Of a DNA stretch of 64,000 nt, positions 22,441 through 33,501 are shown piece by piece. Where the stretch lies: assembly GCA_963669155.1 (NCBI GenBank), contig OZ022576.1:24820150-24884149 (forward strand), read 5' to 3'. Below the pieces are notes generated by a model, which worked only from the letters and a program-made list of their open reading frames with translations, was not told where the DNA came from and searched no databases. The DNA comes from Arbacia lixula. Taxonomy: Eukaryota > Echinodermata > Echinoidea > Arbacioida > Arbaciidae. The translations under genes and the position numbers were made by a program. The number at the start of each line of letters is the position of its first letter. The stretch's first letter is position 1.

Positions 22441-23232
22441 TAATGTATATACAACATTTGAGGACAGAAATTAAATCTGTTATAGATTGGGGAAAGGAAG
22501 AGTTTTCAGATGTTAGAGTTCTTTGGGACTTTGTTAAAATGAAAATTCGTGAAATAACAAAGAAATACTTTAAAGGTAAAGCCAAAAAAATGAAGGAAAA
22601 ATTAAGAGAAACACAGAAAGATATTGAAAGACTTGAACAGCTTTTGATCATCTCTCCAGATAATGACATTATGCAAAATTTGGAACTTAAAAGAAACGAG
22701 CTTAAATCACTGTATAATCAAAAGGTTGTTGGCTTAAAGGTGAGATCACGTGCTAAATGGTTTGAAGAAAGTGAAATCAATGAAAATTATTTTAAACAAC
22801 TATTAGCATCCAACCAGAAAAACTCATGTATAGACAAATTGAAAATAAAAGGTAAGAATGAAGAAATTACTGATCCAAAGCAAATCTTGATAGAAATAAA
22901 AAGATTTTATCAAAATTTATACACACAACAAGAAGAAATAGCTCAGACAGAAGATCTTTTTCGTAACATGTCTCACCTAAACATAAGTGAGGATAGTAAG
23001 AAATCCTGTGATGTGACGATTACATCTGGGGAGTGTCTTGCAATATTGAATAATATGCCTTTAAATAAATCACCTGGGAATGATGGTTTGACAGTAGAAT
23101 TTTATCGTATATTTTGGCCTGATATTTGGCACCTGCTTTTAGACTCTTTCAATGCCTCTTTTGAGAAGGGTCAACTGTCATCCACACAGAGTCAAGGAGT
23201 AATAACGTTGATTAAGAAAGATGATAAAGATG
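22431..23232 (+). pseudogene. outer LINE ORF2, first fragment
   Basis: An open frame of about 267 codons covering a basic, coiled-coil-like linker (WGKEEFSD, KRNELKSLYNQK), the VRSRAKWFEE motif that precedes the LINE reverse transcriptase, and the first fingers motif (NKSPGNDGLTVEFYRIFW). The frame runs into inserted DNA and stops shortly after 23232. The first few residues before QHLRTEIK come from flanking sequence. It ends at the left copy of the target-site duplication and resumes at the right copy. Confidence 0.8.
23217..23232. repeat. left copy of the 16-bp target-site duplication of the inner LINE
   Basis: AAAGATGATAAAGATG here is repeated exactly at 28590-28605, directly after the inner element's poly-A. 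Length and position are typical of LINE insertion. The outer frame is continuous if the inner element and one copy are ignored. Confidence 0.9.
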
Positions 23233-23452
23233 ATTTTTCTATTCTTTGGTGAAAGTTACGACTTCTTAAAGCTCTGGAAAAATCCCTCCATATCGTGAAA
23301 ATCGGTGGATATTTTGAGGAAACTTTATACGTGGAATCGATATCAATAAGAGGAGAGACATTTTGACTGAATTTTGGAAAATATATTGCTTGCATTTTGC
23401 TGCTACCGTTGTTGAAAGTTCACTCAAACTGTGAGGTGTCGAAATTTTGAAG

Positions 23453-24640
23453 ATGGCGGCGTCAAACACGACTGTTAACGTAGATGAGACACAAACCTAT
23501 GCTAGTGCAGCTGGTACTACGGACAGAGAAACTACCGGTAAGCCAGTTTTCTTGAAGCATAGAGATGTACCTAACGTTAAGGAGAAAGAACTAGAAAGTC
23601 AGGAGGTCTATAAAGCGATTTTGAAGATTGTGCCTGCTTCTCAAATCACGGGCATACAGAAAATCGGGGGCCTTTGGAGGCTATACATTTCACAACAAGA
23701 AACTAGAATCAACCTGATAACAAATGGAGCGAACATTCGAGATACTTGCATAGCAGTCTATGACACTAACCCCTTTTTACCAGGTGGAAACGAGAATCTG
23801 TTGAGACTAACAATAAAAGACATTCCGTTGTCCGTAGACAATTCTGTGATCTTGGAAGAGTTGGAAAAAAGAAAATACAAAGTGTCAGGGAAAGTAACAT
23901 TACAAAGGTTGCGTGTGGATGGTCAACTAACAAACTGCTTGACGGGAGATAGGTTTATCTTCATCGAGAGACCCGCCCAACCCGTTCCCCGTTTCGTGTC
24001 TTTCGGAATCTTTCGCGGAAAAGTCTTCCACGCAAATCAAATCCCGAAAGATCACACGAGGCTCATTTGTTCAAACTGTCTACATAAAGGGCATCACCGC
24101 TCGACATGTACGAGGCAAGTTGTTTGTCACTTCTGCAAAAAGGAGGGGCACTACCAACGCGATTGTAAGACCCCCAACAACGGACCCGATTCGGACATCA
24201 CGAGACTGCCCGACGAGCCGAGGTCTGCGAAAATTCCAAATCAGCAAGACGAGAATGAGTCGCGGCAAAACGTCACCATGGCAACGCGTCGAGCAGCTTC
24301 TATCGCGAGTAGTGGTGTTCCCGAGCCCCAGGACCGCGCCCGGGACACTACAGCGAGCAGAATGAATGCACCCGCGATCACACAACAATGCAAGATTACG
24401 CAATTCATCCAACATGAACGTGAAGCTATTTCGCATGCTAACGAGCGAGTTGGAATGGCCACGGCAAATCTGGAATATAGACAAAGCGACGAAGAAAGCG
24501 AAAAGACTGCAACAGAAGACTGTCAAGAATCTGACATATCTGTCGAATCGCCAGAAATGCCGAGAGCCGGATACAAAACAAGATCGTCTAAACACAAAAA
24601 GAGAAAACAAAAAGGAGAGAAGAAACCGAAGAAAAAATGA
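23453..24640 (+). CDS. inner LINE ORF1, zinc-knuckle nucleic-acid-binding protein
   Basis: 395 residues from the ATG at 23453, whose context GAAGATGGCG is good. ORF1 proteins bind LINE RNA and form the transposition particle with ORF2 protein. Residues about 40-190 form a folded-looking region (LRLTIKDIPLSVDNSVILEE; like an RRM-type fold, tentative). Two CX2CX4HX4C zinc knuckles follow at residues 206-219 (CSNCLHKGHHRSTC) and 225-238 (CHFCKKEGHYQRDC). The C-terminal 150 residues are polar and low in structure and end in a Lys-rich tail (KKRKQKGEKKPKKK). No frameshift. ORF2 starts 73 bp after the stop in the same orientation, so the RNA is bicistronic. Confidence 0.88.
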   Translation: MAASNTTVNVDETQTYASAAGTTDRETTGKPVFLKHRDVPNVKEKELESQEVYKAILKIVPASQITGIQKIGGLWRLYISQQETRINLITNGANIRDTCIAVYDTNPFLPGGNENLLRLTIKDIPLSVDNSVILEELEKRKYKVSGKVTLQRLRVDGQLTNCLTGDRFIFIERPAQPVPRFVSFGIFRGKVFHANQIPKDHTRLICSNCLHKGHHRSTCTRQVVCHFCKKEGHYQRDCKTPNNGPDSDITRLPDEPRSAKIPNQQDENESRQNVTMATRRAASIASSGVPEPQDRARDTTASRMNAPAITQQCKITQFIQHEREAISHANERVGMATANLEYRQSDEESEKTATEDCQESDISVESPEMPRAGYKTRSSKHKKRKQKGEKKPKKK

Positions 24641-24713
24641 GAGCCTTATGAAGGGACTTTTAACAAAATTGTGAATTTCAGTATGTGATAGTGTTTTTTT
24701 TTCTCTGTTTGGT

Positions 24714-27700
24714 ATGAGTTTGTGCCATTTTCTGAGTGTTAATGTAAGGGGATTGCGTAATAAAGTTAAACGTGATGTATTTTTCAAGTGGTGTAGATTT
24801 CAAAAGGCTAATATGGTCTTCATTCAAGAAACGTACTGGACAACAGAGTTGGAAACAGTTATTAAAAGTGAATGGAAGGGAGAGGCCCTTTTTTCCCATG
24901 GAAACAACCGGTCTAGAGGGGTAGCTATTTTAGTTAAAGAGAAAAGTGATGTTACAGTGATTGGCACAATTACTGATTGTGCAGGAAGACTTCTCATGTT
25001 AAAAGTCGCAAAAAATAAGGAAAAATATTGCCTTATAAATGTTTATGCACCAACAGAAAAAAGGTATAAAGATCTATTTTTTAAACAACTAAAAAAGCGT
25101 ATTGAGGATATCCAAAAGGATATCCAAAAGTGTTACTTTGTTCTCGGAGGAGATTGGAATTGTGTTTTGGACCCTAAAAATGATACTAAAGGGTCAAAAG
25201 GTTGTTATTATAGAACTCCTCGACGACTGAAAATGCTCTTGAAACAAAAGGGTTTTGTAGATGTGTGGAGGAAATTGCATAAAAATGAAAGACAGTTTAC
25301 CTGGCGAAATTTACATTTAAAAATAGCGTCACGTTTGGATTTTTGGATTATAAGTAGAGATATCATGGAAAAAGTAGTTTCTACCGATATAAGACCCGTT
25401 GTAAAAGGAGATCACAATGCTATTTCTTTAAAACTGAGAATTTCAGAAATAACTAGAGGCCCCGGATACTGGAAAATGAATACTTCTTTACTTAAGGATA
25501 TAAATTTTCAAAACGGAATTAGAGACATTATCTCGAAGTGTGTAAACAGTTCTGAGAAATCTTTTGTAATGAAGTGGGAAATTTTAAAAATCAAGTGTAG
25601 GGAATTTGCTCAAAAATGTGCCAAAAGGAAACGTAAAATATATAATAGAAGAGAAACGTTAGAAAAAGAATTAGATAACCTTGAACGTAATGTGGATATT
25701 AAGCAAAATGATAAACAGTTAAATAGAGAATATGTAAGAGTGAAAGAAAAATTAGAAAGGCTGTATAGAAATGAATGCAAGGGAGCAGGAATAAGGTCAC
25801 GAGCTAAATGGATGGAAGAAGGTGAAAAAAATACAAGTTATTTTTTGTCTTTAGAAAAGAGAAATGGTGAAAGGAAAGTGATTACACAATTGAAACCAAA
25901 AGGCAAAACATATGTTGTTACAGAACAGCAGAATGTATTAAGAGAAGTTAAAAGGTTTTATGAAGATTTGTACAGAAGTAATTGTATACATTCAGATTTT
26001 GTCAGTGATTATGTGTCATCGCAAGAAGTGAAAGTTTTAAGTCATGATGAAAAGGATCTGTGTGAAGGATTAATGTCGAATCATGAGTGTAAACAGGCAG
26101 TTTCTGCAATGAAAAGAAATAAGTCACCGGGAATGGATGGACTTCCTGCTGAATTTTATCAATTTTTTTGGGATGAGTTAGGTGAACTTTTAGTCAAAGC
26201 ATTTAATGAATCGTATGAAAAAGGGTACATGTCAACCTCTCAACAGAAAGGACTTATTACTTTGATTTTTAAAAAGGGGAATAGTGACGACCTGAAGAAC
26301 TGGCGACCCGTTACACTGCTTAATTGTGACTATAAAATACTAACTACTGTTTTAGCAATGCGATTACAAAAAGTATTATCAAACATTATAATGGAGACAC
26401 AGGTTGGGTATATAAAGGGTCGCTTGGGAGGATTTAATGTCAGAATTATCCATGATATGATAGATTATATGAAGGAAAAGAAAATGGAAGGTGCAATAAT
26501 GATGGTCGATTTTACGAAAGCATTTGATGTTATTGAGGTACCTTTTATCTTGAAATGCCTAGAAAAACTCAACTTTGGAGATAATTTTAGGAAATGGGTG
26601 GAAGTGCTGTATAGACGCACGTTTAGTTCAGTAATAGTAAATGGTTTCATCACAGAACAATTTGAAATACAAAGAGGCATACGACAAGGTTGTCCGCTCT
26701 CAGCTCTTTTGTTTGTAATTACAGCGGAGTTTCTCGCCAATAGAATACGCACAAATGATAGCATTAAAGGTATACATTTTAATGAAAGCAATGATCAGTT
26801 TGAATTGAAGTTACTTCAATATGCTGATGACACAACATTTTTCGTAGGAGATAAAGGATCACTTAAACTTATTTTGAAAGAATTAGAAGAATATGGTAAT
26901 AAAGCGGGTCCAAGAATTAATAAGGAAAAGACTGCATTGTTGTGGATTGGGACAAGGGAAAACAGATGGGACCTTTCATGTATGGATCTGGTATGGACAG
27001 AAGATGCTGTAAAATATCTTGGATTTTTTGTGTCAACAAACGAAGTGGTAGCATGTAATGCAAACTGGGAAAATAAGTTAGATAAAATGCAACGGCTGTT
27101 AGACAATTGGCGTAAGAGAAATCTCACCCTCTTTGGGAGGGTAACAATTTTGAAGAGTTTGATAATAAGCCAGGTGGTACATTTGTTTATGTTCAATTAC
27201 GTTCCACCGCTTATCATTAAAAGGATGAATAAAATGTGTTTTCGTTTTTTGTGGCAGGCCAAAGGGGAAAAGGTCAGGAGATGTGATGTTATAAAAAACT
27301 ATTCAAATGGTGGATTGAAGATGACTGATATTGAAAAACAAGTGTTAAGTTTCAGATTAAGATGGATAGGGAGAATAGTTGATGGTACAAATGCTTTGTG
27401 GAAAAACTTAGCGAACTATTGGCTAGATAAATTAGGGGGTTTAGATTTATTATTAAATAGTGATTTTACAGTATATAATGTTCAATCTATGTGTAATCAG
27501 AACATGCCTTTGTTTTATGTGGAAATAATTCAAGCTTGGGCATCAATTGACAAGCAGTTACTTAAAAAGAATTTACCGGTGGAAAAGAATATTTTATGGC
27601 ACAATCAACATGTTATCTTTAATAAGAAATCACTGTTTTTTAAAGAGTGGTTTGATAGCGGTATTATGCGTTTTGAAGATATTTTGACCGATGGAAGATT

Positions 27701-28490
27701 CAAATCGGTAGAGGAAATAACCAGAGTTTTGAAATCTAGAAAGAGTAAAGGAAGAGCGATTTTTGATTATGCAAAATTACGTCAGGCTGTACCAAAAATC
27801 TGGTTTACGCAAATAGTAATTAATAGGAATGAGAATGTTTTACCCCTGACTGTTCCGAAAATGAAAATAGGAAAATCTATGAGGGGATTAAGTGAGATAA
27901 CATCAAAATATTTTTATCATCTGTTGATGTTGCAAGAAGGGGTATATACACGCTGTTGCTTCTTTTGGGAAAATTTGGTAAACATAAATATAACATGGGC
28001 AAAATGTTTTGAACGAAATTTAGCACGAGTAAAGGATAACAAATTGCGAGAATTTAATTTCAAAGTGTTATATAATCTTTTGCCAGTAAAGAGGAATTTA
28101 TGTAAATGGAATTTGGGTGAAGATGCTAAATGCACAACATGTCAAGTAGATGAAGATTTAACACATGCATTAATAACTTGTAAATTGAATAGAAAGTTTT
28201 GGGATTATATTATTTGGCTGACTGAGAAGGTTTTTCACTTACGTGTTGACATTAATATTGGACTTCTTATAAAAACTTCAGATTTTGTTGAATTAGATGA
28301 ATTTATGACAATAGCTTTTTGGAGCATTTATAAGTTGATAATACTACGAAATTATAAGGGTACCGATTACAGAAATTCTAGACTGAAATATTTATTTAAA
28401 TCCGAGATACGAAAGAGGTTAGAGGTAAATAGAATTTGTACTGGTAAAGCTTTGTACAGTCTTCCAAATGAGTTACTGGATTTTGTTTAA
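24714..28490 (+). CDS. inner LINE ORF2: APE endonuclease, reverse transcriptase, C-terminal Cys/His motif
   Basis: 1258 residues. The N-terminal APE-type endonuclease nicks target DNA: Glu39 (IQETYW), Asp147/Asn149 (GGDWNC), Asp209 (SRLDFW) and Asp233/His234 (GDHNAI). The reverse transcriptase lies at about residues 465-770: NKSPGMDGLPAEFY, NWRPVTLLNCDYKI, DFTKAFDVI, RQGCPLSALLF and the catalytic box YADD at 703-706. The C-terminal motif is CX2CX7HX4C at residues 1140-1156 (CTTCQVDEDL...), as in L1-type ORF2. The enzyme primes cDNA synthesis at the nicked target in the nucleus. No stop or frameshift, and the length is normal for the group. Endonuclease and DNase I share the same fold superfamily (EEP), but this protein is unrelated in origin to the 1-10 kb gene. 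Confidence 0.92.
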   Translation: MSLCHFLSVNVRGLRNKVKRDVFFKWCRFQKANMVFIQETYWTTELETVIKSEWKGEALFSHGNNRSRGVAILVKEKSDVTVIGTITDCAGRLLMLKVAKNKEKYCLINVYAPTEKRYKDLFFKQLKKRIEDIQKDIQKCYFVLGGDWNCVLDPKNDTKGSKGCYYRTPRRLKMLLKQKGFVDVWRKLHKNERQFTWRNLHLKIASRLDFWIISRDIMEKVVSTDIRPVVKGDHNAISLKLRISEITRGPGYWKMNTSLLKDINFQNGIRDIISKCVNSSEKSFVMKWEILKIKCREFAQKCAKRKRKIYNRRETLEKELDNLERNVDIKQNDKQLNREYVRVKEKLERLYRNECKGAGIRSRAKWMEEGEKNTSYFLSLEKRNGERKVITQLKPKGKTYVVTEQQNVLREVKRFYEDLYRSNCIHSDFVSDYVSSQEVKVLSHDEKDLCEGLMSNHECKQAVSAMKRNKSPGMDGLPAEFYQFFWDELGELLVKAFNESYEKGYMSTSQQKGLITLIFKKGNSDDLKNWRPVTLLNCDYKILTTVLAMRLQKVLSNIIMETQVGYIKGRLGGFNVRIIHDMIDYMKEKKMEGAIMMVDFTKAFDVIEVPFILKCLEKLNFGDNFRKWVEVLYRRTFSSVIVNGFITEQFEIQRGIRQGCPLSALLFVITAEFLANRIRTNDSIKGIHFNESNDQFELKLLQYADDTTFFVGDKGSLKLILKELEEYGNKAGPRINKEKTALLWIGTRENRWDLSCMDLVWTEDAVKYLGFFVSTNEVVACNANWENKLDKMQRLLDNWRKRNLTLFGRVTILKSLIISQVVHLFMFNYVPPLIIKRMNKMCFRFLWQAKGEKVRRCDVIKNYSNGGLKMTDIEKQVLSFRLRWIGRIVDGTNALWKNLANYWLDKLGGLDLLLNSDFTVYNVQSMCNQNMPLFYVEIIQAWASIDKQLLKKNLPVEKNILWHNQHVIFNKKSLFFKEWFDSGIMRFEDILTDGRFKSVEEITRVLKSRKSKGRAIFDYAKLRQAVPKIWFTQIVINRNENVLPLTVPKMKIGKSMRGLSEITSKYFYHLLMLQEGVYTRCCFFWENLVNINITWAKCFERNLARVKDNKLREFNFKVLYNLLPVKRNLCKWNLGEDAKCTTCQVDEDLTHALITCKLNRKFWDYIIWLTEKVFHLRVDINIGLLIKTSDFVELDEFMTIAFWSIYKLIILRNYKGTDYRNSRLKYLFKSEIRKRLEVNRICTGKALYSLPNELLDFV

Positions 28491-28589
28491 TTAAGTTGAT
28501 TTATATATGTAAAAGAAAATCAATATTCGATGTTATTATGATTTTGTGATTGGAATATGAATAAAGATCATTTGAAAGAAAAAAAAAAA

Positions 28590-28605
28590 AAAGATGATAA
28601 AGATG
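28590..28605. repeat. right copy of the 16-bp target-site duplication of the inner LINE
   Basis: AAAGATGATAAAGATG, identical to 23217-23232. It follows the inner poly-A directly and rejoins the outer LINE frame. Confidence 0.9.
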
Positions 28606-30770
28606 CTTTATATATTCAAAATTACAGACCAATCACCCTTCTTAATGTTGATTATAAACTTTTATCTAAAGTCTTGGCTGAGAGAATAAAACTTGTATTA
28701 GGAGAAGTGATACATGTGGATCAAGTTGGGTATCTCCCTGATAGGAATATTGGAGAAGCAGTGAGAATTATTGATGATATTTTATATTATACAAAAGAGT
28801 ACGGTATACAAGGTTATTTTGTTGCGATTGATTTTGAGAAAGCTTTTGACACTGTCTCACATTCATATATGAAATATCTAATGAAAAGATATGGTTTTGG
28901 TCCATATTTTTGTAGATGGATAGAAGTAATTTACAATAATGCAGTCAGTTGTGTTATGAATGGAGGTTTTTCTACAGGTCTTTTTGATATAAGTAGGGGA
29001 GTAAGACAGGGAGATCCCCTTTCTCCATATATTTTTTTATTAGTCATCGAAACTTTAGCTGTGGCTGTTCGAAATGAGCAAACCTTAAAAGGTATTTCAA
29101 TAGGTGATATGGAGATAAAGATAGTAATGTATGCAGACAATTGTTCAATTTTTTTAAAAGATACAAGTGATATAGAAACATTAGACAAAATATTAAATTC
29201 ATTCTACCATATTTCTGGATTGAAAATTAATAGGGACAAGACTTATATCATGAAACTAGGTTCTTGTAGTCAAAATAGTGATAGCTTGTCTGAGCTTTCG
29301 TTAGGTAAATTGGTCACCACTGTAAAGGTGCTTGGGATATACTTTTGTCTTGATATAAATATTAAAGAAGAAATGAATTATAAAGAAATACTGAGTAAGA
29401 TAAAAAGATTGTTAGGTTGGTGGAAGCAACGGGATTTAACCCTATTTGGGAAAATTCAGTTAATTAAAGCCTTTGGAATATCAAAATTGTTATATGTATC
29501 TTCCATAATGTCTGTACCACAATGGGTGTTCAAGGAAATAGAGAAGATCTGCTTTAATTTCCTCTGGAATGGTCACGATAAGATAAAAAGGAACATTCTT
29601 TACACAAATTATAATGGAGGAGGTTTGAAAATGTTAAATTTTAAATACATGGTTTGTGCTCAGCGCGTTATGTGGATAAAAAGACTTCTCGGTGGAAATA
29701 AGGAAATGAAATGGAAATACTTTTTCCAGCATGTATTCAGATCTTTAGGAGGAACTTTAATATTTCTTTGTAACTACAATCCCAGAGCTTTCAACCTCAG
29801 TGCACCTAAACTGTACTTAGAATTTTTGGACATTTGGAATTACTTAAGAGAAAGAGAATTTATTGTAAGAGAAGTGCATTGGGAAAACCAAATATTTTTT
29901 AATAATACTTTTATAAAAGGTAGGACCTTTCACTTTAATGAAAAATTATTTAAGGTTAACCTTTTTCAAGTTAAACACATTGTTGATACAGATGGTAAAA
30001 TGAGAACAGGAGATTTTCTCTTAAGAAAAGGATTAAATGTGAATGATTTATTTTCTCTTAAGGACTTGTATAACAGGATGCCAATGGAATGGAAGAAGAG
30101 GAGAACATCCTCTGGTAGAGGTGACACAGTTCACAATAATTTAGATTTTTCTAACATCCATTTTGATATTAATAAGAATGTGTTTTCCTTTACCTCGGTG
30201 TCATCCAAAATAATATATAATATATTTATTAATACAATACAAGATTCATTCGTTTTTAAACATCCAGATGTATCAGCTTTAAACATGAATAAGTCGGCAG
30301 TTGCAACTTGCTTTTCTATCCCTCGAGTCTCCACTTTAGACTGGAAGCTAAGAGAATTTCAATATAAACTTTTACATAGCATTATATTTTGTAATGACAA
30401 GCTTTTCCAGTTTGGTTTAATAGATTCCAATACTTGCTCTTTCTGTAGAAAAGAGACAGAAACATATTGTCACATATTTTACAAATGTGCTGAAGTCTCT
30501 AAGATCTGGACTGAAATAGGAAATAAATTACATTTTTTGGAACTTCTTGACTTACAGTGGCTTGAAGTATTACTCGGTGTTAGAGACAATGTAAAACAGA
30601 ATGCTTTATTAAATCATGTAATAATTTTGGTCAAACATATGATTTACAATAATCGTAAACTGGGAAAAGTCCCTACATGTGAAGAAATATGCAGTGCCAT
30701 TAAAAGATCAAAACAGATTGAACATGATAAGGCGAGGAGAAAAGATAAATTGACACTACACCTTACATAA
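28590..30770 (+). pseudogene. outer LINE ORF2, second fragment, RT catalytic box changed to YADN
   Basis: The frame continues from the first fragment with NYRPITLLNVDYKLLSK, VDQVGYLPDRN, IDFEKAFDTV and RQGDPLSPYIF, then YADN at 29130-29141 in place of the usual YADD, so a catalytic Asp is Asn. Beyond this it is open to TAA at 30768-30770 and keeps the C-terminal motif CSFCRKETETYCHIFYKC. The ATG at 28557 belongs to the inner element's tail, so the apparent start is an accident of the insertion. The fragment is dead by truncation, interruption and the active-site change. About 720 residues. Confidence 0.88.
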
Positions 30771-31596
30771 TGGGAAAAATTTTCCCAGTTGTCAGTTTAC
30801 ATGTAGGTCAATTACACTTAAGTGTTTATCTATTTTTCTTCTTTATTCAAACTCTTTCTCCCACTGGGATTAATTAACACTATACCATACAATAATGGGA
30901 TATTGTTTTTATTTATTTATTTTAAATTTGCCCTTTTTCTACCAGTTTCTCTCACTGATCCTCATCAATTTCAATTAAATGATAAAAAATATATATATAG
31001 TCATCTTACTACAAAGCTCCATTTAGATAAAATCATTAAAAAGAATAACAGTGATAAAATAATGACATTAATATATGAAAGATTTTTAAAGATAATCATG
31101 TTCTTTCTGCTGAAAAAGAAAATGGATGGGTTCTGGGTTAGCTTTTTCATCGCTCACATTTTTGTATTTTTTTTTTTTCGTTCTGTATGTGTTTATATGT
31201 ATATTGTGTTTCTATCTGTTTTGTGTTTATGTGTTATATGTGTTATTGTGTTTTATATATAAAATCTTTATTCAGATGTATCTTTTATTTTGCTAAGGCA
31301 AAAAAGAAATGTCATGTATTTACGGTTTTTGATTGTGTACGAATAGTTATGTAACAATGTCAATTATTTTCATTTCTTTGTTATAATGATGTTTACTTCA
31401 TGAGGTATAAGCACTTGATTATATCACATTTTTTTGTACGAAAAATGAAGTCAGGATGTACACTATTTACATTAATTTAATATATTGATTATGGATGTGT
31501 ATTTAAGTATGTATAACTATTTTATTTACTATGTATGAGAAAATGTATTATTATTTTCTGAATAAAGGCTAAAAAGCATTTAAAAAAAAAAAAAAA
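30771..31596 (+). other. 3' UTR and poly-A tail of the outer LINE
   Basis: AT-rich, T-rich on the plus strand, with AATAAA at about 31560 and a poly-A run at 31582-31596. An open frame at 30822-31262 is low-complexity and not judged a gene. Confidence 0.7.
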
Positions 31597-31781
31597 TTGC
31601 AGATGAGTGGGTACATGTACAAAACTATATCCTGTCTGAAATATCAAAACCTATTTAGTGCTGAACTCATGTTCAGGTATAAGCACTTGATTATATCACA
31701 TTTTTTTGTACGAAAAATGAAGTCAGGATGTACACTATTTACATTAATTTAATATATTGATTATGGATGTGTATTTAAGTA
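31403..31781. repeat. 107-bp identical direct repeats (31403-31509 and 31675-31781)
   Basis: Both copies begin AGGTATAAGCACTTGATTAT and end GTGTATTTAAGTA with no difference that I could find. The first lies inside the LINE 3' UTR, the second 78 bp after its poly-A. The sequences outside differ. Confidence 0.8.
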
Positions 31782-33501
31782 CCAGTATACATAGAAGTAA
31801 TTATGATTCTCTCATGGATAAAAAGCTCCAGTTTATTTTCATATGATGTTCATATTGTTAATCTCACATTATTTTCTACGCATGTCTTGAAATAATACAG
31901 TACTTTTCACTGTGTGCGTTCTGATGATATAAATACATTATGTCATCATAGCTCCTCACATGCACATAGTGATGGATATATATATATATTCTACAAATAT
32001 GTGTTGTATGATATTTATATATATGTTACACTTATGTCACATATATGTGTTATGCATTTTTACATGATATTATCCCAATGCTACAATCAAACAAATCAAA
32101 TGAAGTCAGATGTTAATTTGTGAATCTTTACATGCTTTGCTCTAGGTATCTGCTTTCTTGCAGTAATTTGTTATGCAATATGCACTACAATATTCTTGTA
32201 TTGATGCAATATGACACTTTCTTACATATTCACAGTTATAAAAAAAGATGAAAAGAGGTTGCAAATTCAGATTCCAAATCTTGTCTAAGCTGTACCTAAG
32301 AGCACTTATTGATGTATGAAAAGAGTTTGTGTATATTGGTGCACAAATATATTTGGTTTTGTTGGGAAAGATTATATTTTGTTTAAAATGTGGAGACAAA
32401 TTTACTGCTTCTTTTTTAACAGTATAGATTTTATGTTGATACTGCAGTGTAGGTCTGACCTTCATTTATTGATAGGATGAAAATAAACAGTTAGTATCAA
32501 TTCATATTCCCATATTCCTCATAGCACCCAAGTTTATTGGAAAAGTATTATCAATTTTAACATAATAAATCATGGAAATGGTCATATGTAAACATGAATG
32601 AATTCTCCTTAATATGATGCTCACATATTCCATTATCATATACAATATTCATTGGAAATATAGCTTTTATGGTCAGAGTTGTGTGTCTTGCTCTCTATAC
32701 CATTCAATGCCATTTTATACCCACACACACACACACACACACACACAATTTCCCTCTCCCTCTCTCAGTGTGTCTCACTCTATCTGTCATTCCCCTCTTC
32801 CATGCTTGCCCCTTCTCTCTCTCCGTCCATATCCTCTTCTCTCTCTCACTCTCTGCATTAAGACGCCGCAAATTCCTTCACCAATTACAAAACCTTAGTT
32901 GGATCAGCATAGAATTTTCACAGCATGTTTATTGACATCTTGTGTACAAATTTCAATGTACACTATAAGGATTTTGAGGATTGACTTTGCAAAAGTGAGA
33001 AGGGCAACTCTTGAATAGTGGCTAACAGGGTAAACTAACGTACGTCTGAGCAGCTATGGCAACTGTCGTGTTTTTCACAATATTTGCACATAACGCTCAG
33101 GCACACATGAGAATTGTTGACTTCATTGCAACTAATTTTATTCACATCAAATTTTATTACATTTAACTGATCCATACACGTATTTCATTTTCATAAAATT
33201 GCTCTTTAATGATGTCACAATAATTTGATGACCTTGAAAACCTTATTTTAAGAACATTTCACAGATACTGGTACAAATGAGTGACAAATTTCTAGAAAAT
33301 TAACCATGACAATTGTTTTCACACATGTCACAAAAAATGTGGAGAGACTTAAAAGAAAGAGAATGTACATTCTAGTGAAATAAAGAGGTGATCGGTTTAT
33401 TATGACAGACTACTTGATGACATAATTATTTTCTGTAGATCGTTTAAACGTATCCTAGAAAAATACATGTTGTTTCCAGGAATGTATACACAAATTACTT
33501 T
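31782..33501. other. non-coding stretch with an AC microsatellite
   Basis: (AC)n at about 32722-32749, a short (TA)n at 31978-31992, and a CT-rich tract at 32752-32850. I see no exon. Frames reported here are short and low in complexity. Confidence 0.6.

Larger units (their letters stand above)
23233..28589 (+). mobile_element. inner full-length LINE (L1/Tx1-like) with intact ORF1 and ORF2
   Basis: About 5.36 kb: a 5' UTR of about 220 bp, ORF1 (23453-24640), a 73-bp spacer, ORF2 (24714-28490), a short 3' UTR with AATAAA at about 28560, and a terminal poly-A. Flanked by a perfect 16-bp duplication. Both frames are uninterrupted. The APE endonuclease, zinc knuckles in ORF1 and Cys/His motif at the end of ORF2 point to the L1/Tx1 group; the clade within it is inference. 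It appears young and possibly still mobile. Confidence 0.9.
22440..31596 (+). mobile_element. outer LINE (L1/Tx1-like), 5'-truncated, interrupted by an inner LINE
   Basis: The first segment (about 22440-23232) codes the region before and into the start of the reverse transcriptase. The second (28590-30770) continues in the same frame from the palm to the C-terminus. The endonuclease and ORF1 are missing, as usual for 5' truncation in target-primed reverse transcription. The 3' UTR runs to AATAAA at about 31560 and a poly-A run ending at 31596. The inner LINE occupies 23233-28589. Confidence 0.85.

Noticed and set aside
24080..24787. 235-codon minus-strand frame
   Set aside because: A shadow of LINE ORF1 on the other strand; the plus frame has zinc knuckles and a proper start.
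30822..31262. 146-codon frame after the outer LINE
   Set aside because: T-rich 3' UTR sequence giving Phe/Leu/Ile runs; no domain.
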